From DASPGQ01 sp035457705 (GTDB lineage: Bacteria > Acidobacteriota > Vicinamibacteria > Marinacidobacterales > SMYC01): DNA of 64,000 nucleotides. Of this stretch, positions 17,383-27,082 are shown piece by piece (position 1 is the first letter of the stretch; every line of letters begins with the position of its first letter). The stretch covers positions 1 through 64,000 of the forward strand of contig DATIBD010000060.1 of assembly GCA_035457705.1 (NCBI GenBank), in the 5' to 3' direction. A program made the translations under genes and the position numbers. Under the pieces are notes generated by a model. The model was given only the letters and a program-made list of their open reading frames with translations. It searched no databases and was not told the origin of the DNA.

Positions 17383-20026
17383 ATGGCGCTTTCCGCCGGA
17401 ACCCGACTCAGCGATTACGAGATCCTCGAGCTCATCGGCTCGGGCGGAATGGGAGAGGTCTACCGCGGCCGGGATCGGAAGCTCGGCAGAGACGTCGCCA
17501 TCAAGGTGCTTCCCGAAGCGTTTCAGCAGGACGCCCAGCGCCTCGCTCGCTTCGAGCGCGAAGCGCGGGTCCTGGCATCGTTGAACCATCCGGGCATCGC
17601 GACCCTCCACGGTCTCGAGCGAGCGGAATCTCTCACGTTCCTGGTGATGGAGCTGGTGTCGGGAGAGACGCTCGCTGAGCGAATCGAGAGAGGAGCGGTT
17701 TCGCTCGAAGAAACGATTCAGCTCTTCGCCCAGATCGCCGAGGCGCTCGAAGCGGCGCATGCCGTAGGGGTCGTTCACCGCGACCTCAAGCCAGCGAACA
17801 TCAAGATCACGCCGCAGGGGCGGGTCAAGATCCTCGACTTCGGCCTCGCCAAAGCCTCTTCCGCCGAGGAGCCGCCCACCGATCTCTCCCAATCAACGAC
17901 CTTCACCCGAGACGCGACACGGGCCGGAGTCACTCTCGGCACCGCGTCGTACATGAGCCCGGAGCAGGCGAAGGGGAAGCTCGTCGACAAGCGGACTGAC
18001 GTCTGGGCGTTCGGGTGCATGCTCTTCGAGGCCCTCGCGGGCCGCAAGGCTTTCGATGGCGAGTCCGTGACCGACGTGTTGGCGAACGTAATCCACAAAA
18101 ACGTCTCCTGGGAGGCGCTTCCGCCCAATACGCCCTGGCGCGCCCGGGACGTTCTTCGACGTTGCCTCACGAAGGATCGAGAAAGACGTTTCCACGACGT
18201 CGCCGACGCCCGGCTCGAGCTTCTCGACGCTGAGGAGCCTCCGATGCACGCGCCCCGCCCGGTTCGATGGGCGGTGCCGTCGTTGCTCGGGGCTTTCGCC
18301 GTCGGGGCCATCCTGGCGTGGCTCGTCGCGCGGGCCCCCGGGCAAGTCCCGCCGGGCGGAATCGAACGCTACGTCATCGCCCCCCAGGCGTCGGAGCCGA
18401 TTACGATCGAATCCCCCGCAATCACTCCCGATGTCGGCGGATCGCCTACGTGGGAATTCAAGGAGATGAGCGCAAGCTGTATCTGCGGCCGATCGACGAG
18501 CTCGACTCCCACGTCGTTCCGGGCGGCGAAGACGCCACCTGGCCCTTTTTCTCGCCCGACGGCATGTGGGTCGGATTCTTCTCCGGCGACAAGCTGAAGA
18601 AGGTCTCGGTCCTCGGAGGTGCGCCCGTCGACCTCACCGACGCATTCGGCGACGGCCCTGGAGCCACGTGGGGGCCCGATGGCACCATCTGGTTCTCCGG
18701 GAACTGGATCTCCGGTTTCTATCGGGTCTCGGAAGAGGGGGGCGAGACGTCTCACATCACCGAGCCCGATGCGAGCCGGGGCGAAGTGGGCCACTGGTGG
18801 CCCGACTTTCTGCCGGGAGGCAAGAACGCTCTCTTCACCGTCTTCACCGACAAGGGAACGCCATTGGTGGCGGCTCTCGATCTCGAGTCCTTGACGTGGA
18901 AGCATCTGTTTCCCGGAATGCGGGCCCGATATGCGCGAAGCGGACACGTCATCTACCACCTGTCGGGCATCTACCAGGTGGTGCCGTTCGATCCCGTACG
19001 GGTGGAAGCGCTGGGGCCGCCCGTCCCGATTCTCCCGGACACACGTGGGCTCACCCCCACTGGGGGCGCGCAAGCCTTCTTCGGCGTCTCGGACAACGGA
19101 ATCGCGGTGAGCGTTCCTGGAGGAGGCGCGTTCTACCCGAGGAGCAAGCTCTTGTGGCTCGATCGAAATGGAGGCATCGAGGAGCTTCCCTTCGAATCGG
19201 CTGCGATCTATACGGCCGATCTCGATCCGGCTGGCCGGCGGGTGGCGGTGAGCCGCATCGACGTCGGGTTGTACGGAATCTGGATCTACGACCTCGAGGG
19301 CCGTACCGAGGAAAAACTCACTCGCGACTCCCACAATTTCGACGCACACTGGACCCCGACGGAATGCGCATCGTGTACACCTCGGCGCGTCGGGGCGCCT
19401 ACGATATTTTCGTGAAGTCGGCCGAGGCCCTCGGGTCGGAAGAGCCGCTGGTGGCAAGAGACATCGACGAGGCGGCGTACGGAGTCTCCCCCGACGGCCG
19501 TTGGCTCGCGCTGAGAGAGTACCATATCGAAACGGGCGAGGATCTCGTACTCGCCAGAGTCGATGAGCCCTCCGACATCGTTCCCGTGGCGAGCACGCCA
19601 TTCGAGGAAAACTCGCCGAGCTTCTCCCGGGACAGCGCCTGGATCGCGTTCCGCTCCTACGCATCGGGACGCTCGGAGGTCTACGTGCAGCGCGTTCCCG
19701 ACGGAATGGGACGCGTCCGGGTGTCTTCGAGCGGCGGGACGAATCCCGTCTGGTCCCCGACGAGGGACGAGCTCTACTATGTCTCGGGAGACGAGCTGAT
19801 GGCGGTCGGCTACAGCGTTTCCGTTGACGGGTTCACGGCCCAGCCCCCGCGCCCGATTCTGGATCTGCCGCGAGGCCACCGCTCGGCCGATGCCCTGGAC
19901 ATCTCCCCCGACGGCCGGCGGTTTCTGATTGTCGTCGATACCGGCGAGGACCCGCCACCCACCGAGCTCCGCGTAACGAGGAACTGGTTCGAGGAGCTGA
20001 ATCGGGTGGCTCCGCCGACGCGCTAG
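17383..20026 (+). pseudogene. Ser/Thr kinase with PD40/TolB-like propeller, two frameshifts
   Basis: With two one-base repairs this reads as one 881-residue protein. Residues 12-285 are a kinase (GSGGMGEV, Lys41, HRDLKPAN 132-139, DFG 152-154, SYMSPEQ), followed by a transmembrane helix at 296-315 and an extracytoplasmic propeller of PD40-type blades (FFSPDGMWVGFF, GATWGPDGTIWFS, FSRDSAWIAF, DISPDGRRFLIV). The frame breaks at 18433/18434, where DGRRIAYVG needs one more G, and again near 19358, where TPDGMRIVYTS needs one more G. Both losses fall in a Pro-Asp-Gly codon run, and coding character continues on both sides. Either a recent pseudogene or sequencing errors. A TATAAT at 17367-17372 lies just before the ATG at 17383. 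Confidence 0.88.
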
Positions 20027-20195
20027 CGAGCCGCGTCTTCTGCTCGGTGCGCAAGGTAGAAGCTCGCGCCGGGATGCCGGAGTCGAGCGGCAGAATGTCG
20101 GCCCCCACCGGCGCAATGTGCTGCGCCTGCTCGTCGTACTTGCGGAGCTTCTTGATGGCGCCGGGTTTCGCGCGCAGCTTCTTGGCAACGTTCTA

Positions 20196-20594
20196 TCATG
20201 AAAGGAAGTTCTCAACCGAGACTCGTTTGGTGGTGAGGCGCTTGCGCTTCGTCTTGGTTGCCGCATTTTTCACGAGAGACTTCGGGGCGCGAAGGCGCCA
20301 CGACTCCCCGATCAGCTCTTTCGCCCGCTTCACGTCGATGGCACCGAGGCGTACGAGAACGATGGGATATCCGTCGTAGTGCGGGGTGGTGAAGAAGACG
20401 TGGGGCTCGGCCGCGATCAAAAGCTCCTTCTCATCGAGGGACTCGACCCAAACCACCAGCGCCTCGGGCTCGTCGCGGATCCAGGTGAACATGCGAGGGT
20501 TGGTGCGCCACGACGGTCGGCCTTCGTACGAGGCCCGTTCGTAGGCGCCGGGAAGGGACAGGGCGATCCGACGAATTTGAGATTCCGTCACCAT
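20196..20594 (-). CDS. MmcQ/YjbR-family protein
   Basis: A 132-residue protein of the MmcQ/YjbR fold: an N-terminal helix (ESQIRRIALSLPGAYERASYEGRPSWRTNPRMFTWI), the central strands ALVVWVE and ELLIAAEPHVFFTTPHYDGYPIVLVRL, and the C-terminal helices around LIGESWRLRAPKSLV. The family is often called DNA-binding on structural grounds but no activity is established. The Lys-rich C-terminus (KNAATKTKRKRLTTKRV) may contact nucleic acid. The minus-strand sequence just past its stop still looks coding for about 50 codons, which may be a detached tail or another remnant. Confidence 0.85.
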   Translation of the reverse strand: MVTESQIRRIALSLPGAYERASYEGRPSWRTNPRMFTWIRDEPEALVVWVESLDEKELLIAAEPHVFFTTPHYDGYPIVLVRLGAIDVKRAKELIGESWRLRAPKSLVKNAATKTKRKRLTTKRVSVENFLS

Positions 20595-20746
20595 TTCGTA
20601 TTCTTCGACTCCCTGAGGCTAAGCTGACCGGTCGGCTCCAGACCTGGGAAGTCCAAAGTGTGGCACCAAGCCCATAGGTGATGATAAATCGATTCGGGCG
20701 TCCATCGCAGCGGTAGCCCGGGCCTCATGACGTCAATCGCGTAACG

Positions 20747-20985
20747 TCACTCCGCCTTGTGGACGAGCGACGGATCGACCGGGGTCGCCCGCACCGCCGG
20801 TACCCAGCGAGCGAGAAGCGTCATGAGCGTCGCGGCGGCCCCGAGATAAGTCACGGGATCGATAGGCCGAATGCCGAACAAGAAGGCCGGAGACCCATTG
20901 CCCCACGAGTGCGGCCCCGAGGAGACCGAGGATCGTTGCGATGAAGACCAGCCGCGCTCCCAGGGCGAGAACGCCCTTTCGGATT
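20747..20985 (-). pseudogene. 3' remnant of an FtsX/MacB-type ABC permease gene
   Basis: Two adjacent frames on the minus strand together read GVLALGARLVFIATILGLLGAALVGQWVSGLL and then FLFGIRPIDPVTYLGAAATLMTLLARWVPAVRATPVDPSLVHKAE, the typical last transmembrane segments and C-terminus (RATxVDPxxxL) of FtsX-like permeases. A frameshift separates them near 20860 and the upstream 80 percent of the gene is missing. Confidence 0.75.
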
Positions 20986-21139
20986 GCCCAAGCGTCTGGA
21001 TCGCGTCTCTAACCCGGCGAGGCCAGCGCCGAAGGCTCGTCCCCGGTTCGAACGACCAGGCTGAAGTGACTATATAATGAAATTTCCTGCAACGAAGCGC
21101 CCTCCTTGCGCGCCTATCCGATGAACGGCCCGTAGGCTC

Positions 21140-21688
21140 ATGGAAGTAGCGGATGCCGCGCTCGTCGAGCGCACCCTGGCAGGGGACATCGAAGGATTCG
21201 GCGAGCTCCATCGGCGCTACTACCGCCGCGTGGTTCGGGTCGTTCTGACGATCATGAAAGACCGGATCCAGGCCGAGGACATGGTTCAGGATGCCTATGC
21301 CTCCGCCCTAAGAGAGCTTCCGCGGCTGAAGGATCCTGCTCGGTTCTTCCCCTGGATCTGTCGGATTGCTGTCAATCGCGCGATCGAAGACCGGCGGCGA
21401 GCCGGACGTCGCAGCCGACTCGACGCCCGTGCGGTCGCATCGGACATCGAGGAGGCCGAGGCGGAGCAACGTCTCTTGCGAGCCGAGCGCGCCGAGAAGG
21501 TCCGACTCGCACTCGAGAAGCTTCCCGAAGGGCAGAGGGCAGCGGTCGTCCTGCGCTACTTCGACGAGCTCCCGATGAGGCAGATCGGCGAAACACTGGG
21601 ATGCGGCGAGGTTACGGCGCGAAGTCAGGTATTTCGCGGCCTGCGGAAGCTGGGCGTCTTCCTGAAGGCCAAAGGAGCGACACGTTGA
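21140..21688 (+). CDS. ECF RNA polymerase sigma factor (1)
   Basis: A 182-residue sigma-70-family factor with region 2 at residues 10-85 (FGELHRRYYRRVVRVVLTIMKDRIQAEDMVQDAYASALREL, FFPWICRIAVNRAIEDRR) and region 4 at about 125-175 (LEKLPEGQRAAVVLRYFDELPMRQIGETLGCGEVTARSQVFRGLRKL). A TATAAT element lies at 21073-21078 upstream. Its stop overlaps the TTG start of the anti-sigma gene, so both are made together. Target promoters are unknown. Confidence 0.93.
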   Translation: MEVADAALVERTLAGDIEGFGELHRRYYRRVVRVVLTIMKDRIQAEDMVQDAYASALRELPRLKDPARFFPWICRIAVNRAIEDRRRAGRRSRLDARAVASDIEEAEAEQRLLRAERAEKVRLALEKLPEGQRAAVVLRYFDELPMRQIGETLGCGEVTARSQVFRGLRKLGVFLKAKGATR

Positions 21689-22473
21689 CAACCCGTGCTT
21701 GTCCCGATTTCGAGGGGCTCATGGAGAGCTTGCTCTTCGGCGACCTCACCGAGCCGTCGCGGAAAAACGCCGAGCGCCACCTATCCGTATGCGGAGAATG
21801 CCGGGACGCCTTCGACGATGCCAAGCTTGCGATGGAGGCCCTTCGTGACATCGAAGCGCCGCCCCTCCCGTATGCGGATACGCCCAAGGTCATCCGCACC
21901 CTCGACCTTCAAAGGAGTCGCTCACCGTCCCGATGGATGGCGCTGGCTGCCGTGCTGCTCATCGGAGTCGGCATCGGTTACTTCCTGCCCCGGGGTGGCG
22001 CCGAGCCGGAAGCCGCCCTCGATGCGCCCGTCGACCCGGATGCACTCGCCGCCCTCGAACGGGCCGAGCTCCTGTCCGATGTGGGCATTCGCTACGCCGA
22101 CGGACTTCGCGGCGTGCTAAAGGAGCTTCTGGAGCTGGCCGTTGTCGACCTGACGGCGGACCAGGCGGCCTATACGCGCGAGCGTGCGCGGAATCTCATT
22201 CGCGACGGCGCCCTTCTCGAGCGTCTTCTCGATTCCGAAAAAGACCGAGACTTCCTTCGGGCCATCCGTCGTGCCGAACCGTTCCTGGAAGAGCTCGCCG
22301 CTCTCGAAAGCTCGACGACGGAAACGAACGTACGTCAGCTCCAAGCGAGTCTTCGCGACAGCAATTTGCCGCGCACGCTTTCCGAGCTCGCGCTCGACGA
22401 CGATATCGAGCGCGCCCTGGCATCGTCAGGGTGGCTTGCGAATGACAACCCCCTGCCCAGAAAGGATTTTTGA
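21685..22473 (+). CDS. membrane anti-sigma factor with zinc-finger N-terminus (1)
   Basis: A 262-residue protein starting with TTG inside the sigma gene stop (TTGA) after an AGGAG site. The N-terminal cytoplasmic part has the anti-sigma zinc motif HLSVCGEC (His-x3-Cys-x2-Cys). A transmembrane helix follows at about residues 83-102 (WMALAAVLLIGVGIGYFLP). The periplasmic part, about 155 residues, is mostly helical and acidic (LRGVLKELLELAVVDLTADQAAYTRERARNLIRDGALLERLLDSEKDRDFLRAIRRAEPFLEEL). This would hold the sigma factor until a periplasmic signal arrives. Confidence 0.87.
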   Translation: MTTRACPDFEGLMESLLFGDLTEPSRKNAERHLSVCGECRDAFDDAKLAMEALRDIEAPPLPYADTPKVIRTLDLQRSRSPSRWMALAAVLLIGVGIGYFLPRGGAEPEAALDAPVDPDALAALERAELLSDVGIRYADGLRGVLKELLELAVVDLTADQAAYTRERARNLIRDGALLERLLDSEKDRDFLRAIRRAEPFLEELAALESSTTETNVRQLQASLRDSNLPRTLSELALDDDIERALASSGWLANDNPLPRKDF

Positions 22474-22474
22474 C

Positions 22475-24265
22475 ATGACCCGCTTGTTGCTCATCGGATG
22501 GTTCCCGGTGTTGCTCACACTGCAGGAGCCGGCGCGCACTCTCTACCTCGAGGGACGCGAGCATTTGCTCGAAGAGCGTTACGAGCAGGCGACGGAGGTT
22601 TTTCGCCGCCTCGTCTCGGAGCTCGGGGATAGCGAGGAGGCGGACGACGCCCAGTACTATCTCGGATATGCCTATGAGCAGCTCGGTCGCGACGCCGAGG
22701 CCATCGAAGCCTTCAGCTCGGTCATCGAACGGTGGCCCGACTCGGTGCGAGTGGAAAGCGCGCGCGAGCACCGAGCCGAGCTCGTCGCACGCCGAGGTCG
22801 AAACGATCTGTCTCGAGAGGTCATCGACGATATCTTCGGGACCGCGAGCTCCTGGGAGCTCAAGCGGGACACCGCCTTCGCTCTCGCCCGGCAGGGAAAC
22901 CTCGCCGGCCGTGACGTGCTCGAAGAGGCCATGGAACGGGAAAGCTCGTCACGCCAGATTGAGCTGATTCGTATCCTCGCACCGCACGTGTCCAATCCGG
23001 AGGCGAGAAACATTCTCATCCTCGCCTTGGATCGCAGCCGGTCGACCAGCGTTACGCTTCGTGCCTTGAAAGCGCTCGAGCCCGCTTCCGCCCAAGAAGA
23101 GGTTACGGCGGCCTTCGAACGTTTGCTGGCGAGCGGGTTCTCGACGAGCGTGAAGCTCGAAGCCATTCGGACGCTCTCGCCCCGGCTCGACGTTGCCTCG
23201 GTGCGGCGGGCGGTGAGCCGTGGGCTCGATCCGGGAAACTCGTCGTCGGTCCAGCTCCTTGCTTGTTCGACGCTCGGTCGGCATCTGCTCGCGCCCGAGG
23301 TTCGGCCCGCCGTACTTCGCGTCTTCCAGGAATCTTACAGCTCGTCCGTCCAGCTCCGTTGCCTAGAGAGCCTCGCGCCGATGAGGAACGACCTCGCGGC
23401 GGCCGAGATTCTCCTCCAAGCCGTGGCCGGCGCCAATCACGCCAGCGCCGTCAAGCTCAGAGCCGTTCAGATCGCGGCAAGCTCCACCGAGCCGCAGGTG
23501 CGCGCCGCCGCTCGGGCGGCACTTCATCGCGAAGTCTCGACGAGCGTCCAGATCCCCGCGGTGCAGGCTCTTGCCGAAGGTCGAAACGACCCGGGCGCCG
23601 CGCGAGCGCTCGAAGATCTCTTTGCCCAGGACGGCATCTCGACCAGCGTGCTGCTTGTCGCGCTCGAGTCGCTCGCGCATCATATGGAAACGGACGCGGC
23701 TCCCCGCGCTCTCGAGCGCGCTTTGACCCCGGAGAACTCGACCAGCGTTCAGCTCAAGGCCATCGACGTGGCCGCGCCGTATATCGCACGGGCTCCCATT
23801 CGAGCAGCGGTGAGTGGAGCGCTCCGGAGCGACAACTCGACGAGCGTCCTCCTCAAGGCGGTGCAAGCGCTCGGGCGCCAAAGCGCACACGAAGACGTGC
23901 GGGTCGCCCTTGCGGCAACGCTCTCTGACGGCTACTCGACCTCGGTCGTTCTCGCCTCGATGGCGGCCCTCGACGAGTACGTCGACACCGACGAGGCGAC
24001 GAAGCGGGCTTTCATTCGGCTCATGGAGGACGAGCAAATGTCTTACACGGCGCGAGTTCGAGCGGGAAGGCGCCTTCTCTCTTCGGCCGACGCCCGTTTG
24101 AGAGAGCGCATCGCGGATGCGATGGAAGATGTCGTCGTTCGGGCCCGCCGCCAGGGAATCTCAGGACACCGTGAGTTGATCGAGGAAGCGCTCGATGTTC
24201 TGGAAGCGGCGGATCCCGCCCGCTGGGAGAGCTTACGGGGACGTTCCGGAGCTCTCCTGGGTTGA
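22475..24265 (+). CDS. secreted TPR plus 33-residue S-T-S-V-repeat (HEAT-like) protein
   Basis: A 596-residue protein with a signal-like start (MTRLLLIGWFPVLLTLQ), TPR-type helices at about 24-105 (YEQATEVFRRLVSELGDSEEADDAQYYLGYAYEQLGRDAEAIEAF), then a long array of HEAT-like repeats. Ten repeats carry S-(T/S/A)-(S/A)-V followed by a hydrophobic helix (for example STSVKLEAIRTL, STSVQLKAIDVA, STSVLLKAVQAL); the Val residues fall at 193, 226, 259, 292, 326, 358, 392, 425, 458 and 491, a period of 33 with one or two residues of drift. A weaker unit precedes (about 160) and one follows (about 525). It begins one base after the anti-sigma stop with an AAAGGA site, so it is part of the same operon. 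Probably a periplasmic binding scaffold; no catalytic motif seen. Confidence 0.85.
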   Translation: MTRLLLIGWFPVLLTLQEPARTLYLEGREHLLEERYEQATEVFRRLVSELGDSEEADDAQYYLGYAYEQLGRDAEAIEAFSSVIERWPDSVRVESAREHRAELVARRGRNDLSREVIDDIFGTASSWELKRDTAFALARQGNLAGRDVLEEAMERESSSRQIELIRILAPHVSNPEARNILILALDRSRSTSVTLRALKALEPASAQEEVTAAFERLLASGFSTSVKLEAIRTLSPRLDVASVRRAVSRGLDPGNSSSVQLLACSTLGRHLLAPEVRPAVLRVFQESYSSSVQLRCLESLAPMRNDLAAAEILLQAVAGANHASAVKLRAVQIAASSTEPQVRAAARAALHREVSTSVQIPAVQALAEGRNDPGAARALEDLFAQDGISTSVLLVALESLAHHMETDAAPRALERALTPENSTSVQLKAIDVAAPYIARAPIRAAVSGALRSDNSTSVLLKAVQALGRQSAHEDVRVALAATLSDGYSTSVVLASMAALDEYVDTDEATKRAFIRLMEDEQMSYTARVRAGRRLLSSADARLRERIADAMEDVVVRARRQGISGHRELIEEALDVLEAADPARWESLRGRSGALLG

Positions 24266-24299
24266 CGCGCCAAGAGGATATAATGGCCGGCCCCGGGCC

Positions 24300-25985
24300 A
24301 TGTCTTCGAACGATCGCCAGATCATCTTTTCACTCGTCGGTGTGGGGCGAGTCTTCCCCCCCAAGCGGCAAGTGCTTCGCGATATCTACCTCTCTTTCTT
24401 CTACGGCGCCAAGATCGGCGTACTGGGCCTAAACGGTGCGGGCAAGAGCACTCTCCTGCGCATCATCGCCGGGCTCGACAAGGACTATCAGGGCGAGGTG
24501 ACGTTCGCGAAGGGCTATTCGGTAGGCTATCTCGAGCAAGAGCCCGTGCTGGAATCGGGTAGAACCGTCAAAGACATCGTCGAGCAGGGCCGGGCGGAGC
24601 TGATCGCGGTGCTCAAGGAGTTCGGCGAAGTCAGCGAGAGGCTCGCGGAACCCCTCGATGCGGACGAGATGGAGAAACTTCTCGAACGGCAGGGCACCCT
24701 TCAGGAGAAGATCGAGGCGGCGAATGGTTGGGAGCTCGAGAGCCAGCTCGAGATCGCAATGGACGCGCTTCGCTGTCCGCCTCCGAACACTCCCGTCGAC
24801 GTGCTCTCTGGGGGCGAGCGACGCCGCGTCGCCCTCTGCCGGTTGCTGATCCAGGAGCCCGACATCCTCCTCCTCGACGAGCCGACGAACCATCTCGACG
24901 CCGAGACCGTTCAGTGGCTCGAGCAGCACCTTAAGCGCTACGAAGGCACGGTGATCGCCGTCACCCACGACCGTTATTTCCTCGACAACGTGGCGGGATG
25001 GATCCTGGAGCTGGATCGCGGCCATGGGATTCCTTTCGAGGGCAACTACTCCTCGTGGCTCGAACAGAAGGAGGCGAGGCTCGCTCAGGAAGAGAAGTCC
25101 GAATCCAAGCGACGCAAGACCCTTCAGAACGAGCTCGAATGGATCCGCATGGCCCCAAGGGCGCGGCACAAGAAGAGCAAGTCCCGAATCGCGCGTTACG
25201 AAGACCTGGTCTCCACCGAGCACGAGAAAGTGGCCGACGAGCTGGAGATCTATATTCCGCCGGGTCCGAGGCTGGGCCAAGTCGTCCTCGAGGTCGACGA
25301 GGTGCAAAAGGCCTATGACGAGCGCTTGCTGATCGAAGACTTGTCGTTTCGAGTCCCTCCCGGGGCAATCGTAGGCGTCATCGGACCGAACGGTGCGGGA
25401 AAGACGACGCTGCTCCGGATGATCTCGGGCAAGGAACGGCCCGATGCCGGTACGCTCCGGCTCGGTGAGACCGTTGTGCTCGGTTACGTGGACCAGGACC
25501 GAGCCCTCGATGGAAAAAAGACGGTCTGGGAGATCATCTCCGGCGGCCACGACACGATCGATCTGGGCAAGCGCGAGGTTCCGTCGCGGGCCTATGTCGC
25601 CCGCTTCAACTTCAGCGGGTCCGACCAGCAAAAGCGGGTCCAGGATCTGTCCGGTGGCGAGCGCAACCGAGTTCATCTGGCCCGGATGCTCAAGGAGGGC
25701 GCAAATTTCCTCCTGCTCGACGAGCCCACGAACGACCTCGACGTCAATACGCTGCGCGCGTTGGAAGAGGCGCTATTCGAGTTCGGCGGGAGCTCCATGG
25801 TCGTGAGTCACGATCGGTGGTTTCTCGACCGTATCGCAACGCATATTCTCGCGTTCGAAGGCAACAGTGCGGCGGTGTGGTTCGACGGGAATTACTCGGA
25901 TTACGAGGCGGACCGGCGGGCTCGTCTGGGCAAAGAGGCGGACCAGCCTCACGCGATCCGGTACAAGAGGCTCCTCAGGAGTTGA
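24300..25985 (+). CDS. ettA: energy-dependent translational throttle EttA (ABC-F ATPase)
   Basis: A 561-residue ABC-F protein without membrane segments. The first ATPase has Walker A GLNGAGKST, signature LSGGERRRVALCRLL and LLLDEPTNHLD; the second has GPNGAGKTT, LSGGERNRVHLARML and LLLDEPTNDLD. The linker between them (EEKSESKRRKTLQNELEWIRMAPRARHKKSKSRIARYEDL) has the pattern of EttA, which binds the ribosomal E site and gates the first translocation according to ATP level. Length agrees with E. coli EttA (555). The ATG at 24300 follows a TATAAT at 24279-24284, so the transcript may have a very short leader. Confidence 0.95.
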   Translation: MSSNDRQIIFSLVGVGRVFPPKRQVLRDIYLSFFYGAKIGVLGLNGAGKSTLLRIIAGLDKDYQGEVTFAKGYSVGYLEQEPVLESGRTVKDIVEQGRAELIAVLKEFGEVSERLAEPLDADEMEKLLERQGTLQEKIEAANGWELESQLEIAMDALRCPPPNTPVDVLSGGERRRVALCRLLIQEPDILLLDEPTNHLDAETVQWLEQHLKRYEGTVIAVTHDRYFLDNVAGWILELDRGHGIPFEGNYSSWLEQKEARLAQEEKSESKRRKTLQNELEWIRMAPRARHKKSKSRIARYEDLVSTEHEKVADELEIYIPPGPRLGQVVLEVDEVQKAYDERLLIEDLSFRVPPGAIVGVIGPNGAGKTTLLRMISGKERPDAGTLRLGETVVLGYVDQDRALDGKKTVWEIISGGHDTIDLGKREVPSRAYVARFNFSGSDQQKRVQDLSGGERNRVHLARMLKEGANFLLLDEPTNDLDVNTLRALEEALFEFGGSSMVVSHDRWFLDRIATHILAFEGNSAAVWFDGNYSDYEADRRARLGKEADQPHAIRYKRLLRS

Positions 25986-25998
25986 GAACGAGAGCGTC

Positions 25999-27063
25999 AT
26001 GAAGCGCCGGGAGTTCCTCGGGGTCGTGGGCGCGCTGAGCGCGTCGTCGGTCGGTTCGGGAGCGGAGTCGAGCCGGAAGATCGACATCCACAACCACTAC
26101 TACCCCGAGACGTACTTCCAAATGATCTCCGAGATCGGGGGCGAAGACTACACATTCGACACCGACGCCGCGGGCACGCGCATCATCAAGTTTCGCGGTG
26201 CTCGCTTCTTCGGCATTCAGCCGCCGATGACCGATGTCTCTCTGCGTCTGGAAGCCATGGATCGGACGGGAATCGACGTTCAGGTGCTCTCGGTCTCCGT
26301 GCCGAACGTCTACTTCGCCGACGAGGCGTCGGAGCCTCTGATCGCTCGCCGGCTCAACGATTCCTACGCGGAGCTGATTGCCACCCATCCGACGCGTTTC
26401 AAGGGATTCGCCTCGATTCCCATGGACGTCCCCGACGCGGCCCTCGCCGAGCTCGACCGGGCAGTGGGCGAGCTCAAACTGAACGGCGTGATCCTGCTGA
26501 GTCACATACGCGGAAAGCCTTTGACCGAGGCGCGTTTCCGACCGTTCTTCGAGGAGGCGAACCGCCGGGAGCTCTGCATCATCATTCATCCCATGATGCC
26601 GTCAGGAATGGCGGAACAGCTCCAAGATTACGTTCTCGGTCCCATCGTGGGATTTCTCTTCGACTCCTCCCTCGCGGTGGCCCGCATGTGTTACGACGGG
26701 CTGTTCCGAGACTTCCCTCACATCCGATGGATCATCCCGCATCTCGGAGGCGCCATTCCTTACTGGATGGCACGGCTCGACCGCGGCTATCACGACTTCG
26801 TCGCTTGTCGGGAGAAGATCGACCGGCCGCCCAGCAGCTACCTGAAGAAGCTCACCTACGGCACGGTCTCCTCGAGCCCCGAGACCCTCGGCCTCGTCCG
26901 TGACCTCGTGGGTACGGACCACATCGCACTCGGAACCGATTACCCGCACCTTCTGGGCTCCATCGAGGAGACTCTTCTAACGATCGCCTCGCTGCGCATC
27001 CCGGACAGCGAGAAGGATCAGATTTACCACGCGACCGCGCTCCGCATCCTGAACAACGTGTGA
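25999..27063 (+). CDS. exported amidohydrolase (ACMSD-like family)
   Basis: A 354-residue amidohydrolase_2 protein. The start MKRREFLGVVGALSASSVGSGA is a twin-arginine-type signal. Metal-binding motifs follow: IDIHNHYYP (HxH), CIIIHPMMPSG, IRWIIPHLGGAIPYWMARLDRGY and LGTDYPH. This pattern matches aminocarboxymuconate-semialdehyde decarboxylase-like enzymes, which decarboxylate or hydrolyse aromatic-derived acids. The export signal is unlike the cytosolic ACMSD. It begins 13 bases after ettA and precedes the CoA-transferase genes, which suggests degradation of a ring-derived acid. Confidence 0.88.
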   Translation: MKRREFLGVVGALSASSVGSGAESSRKIDIHNHYYPETYFQMISEIGGEDYTFDTDAAGTRIIKFRGARFFGIQPPMTDVSLRLEAMDRTGIDVQVLSVSVPNVYFADEASEPLIARRLNDSYAELIATHPTRFKGFASIPMDVPDAALAELDRAVGELKLNGVILLSHIRGKPLTEARFRPFFEEANRRELCIIIHPMMPSGMAEQLQDYVLGPIVGFLFDSSLAVARMCYDGLFRDFPHIRWIIPHLGGAIPYWMARLDRGYHDFVACREKIDRPPSSYLKKLTYGTVSSSPETLGLVRDLVGTDHIALGTDYPHLLGSIEETLLTIASLRIPDSEKDQIYHATALRILNNV

Positions 27064-27082
27064 TGAGGGTAAACGCGGCCAC

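Noticed and set aside
20027..20195. coding-like minus-strand segment after the MmcQ gene (KKLRAKPGAIKKLRKYDEQ and GADILPLDSG)
   Set aside because: It looks protein-like but has no start codon, follows two stops and runs into the kinase gene end; I cannot assign it to a family.
24279..24284. TATAAT before ettA as a full promoter
   Set aside because: No -35 element at 16-18 bases; the TTGACG nearby is only 11 bases away, so I mention the -10 only in the gene entry.
24429..25676. 415-codon minus-strand frame
   Set aside because: Antisense to ettA; no motif.
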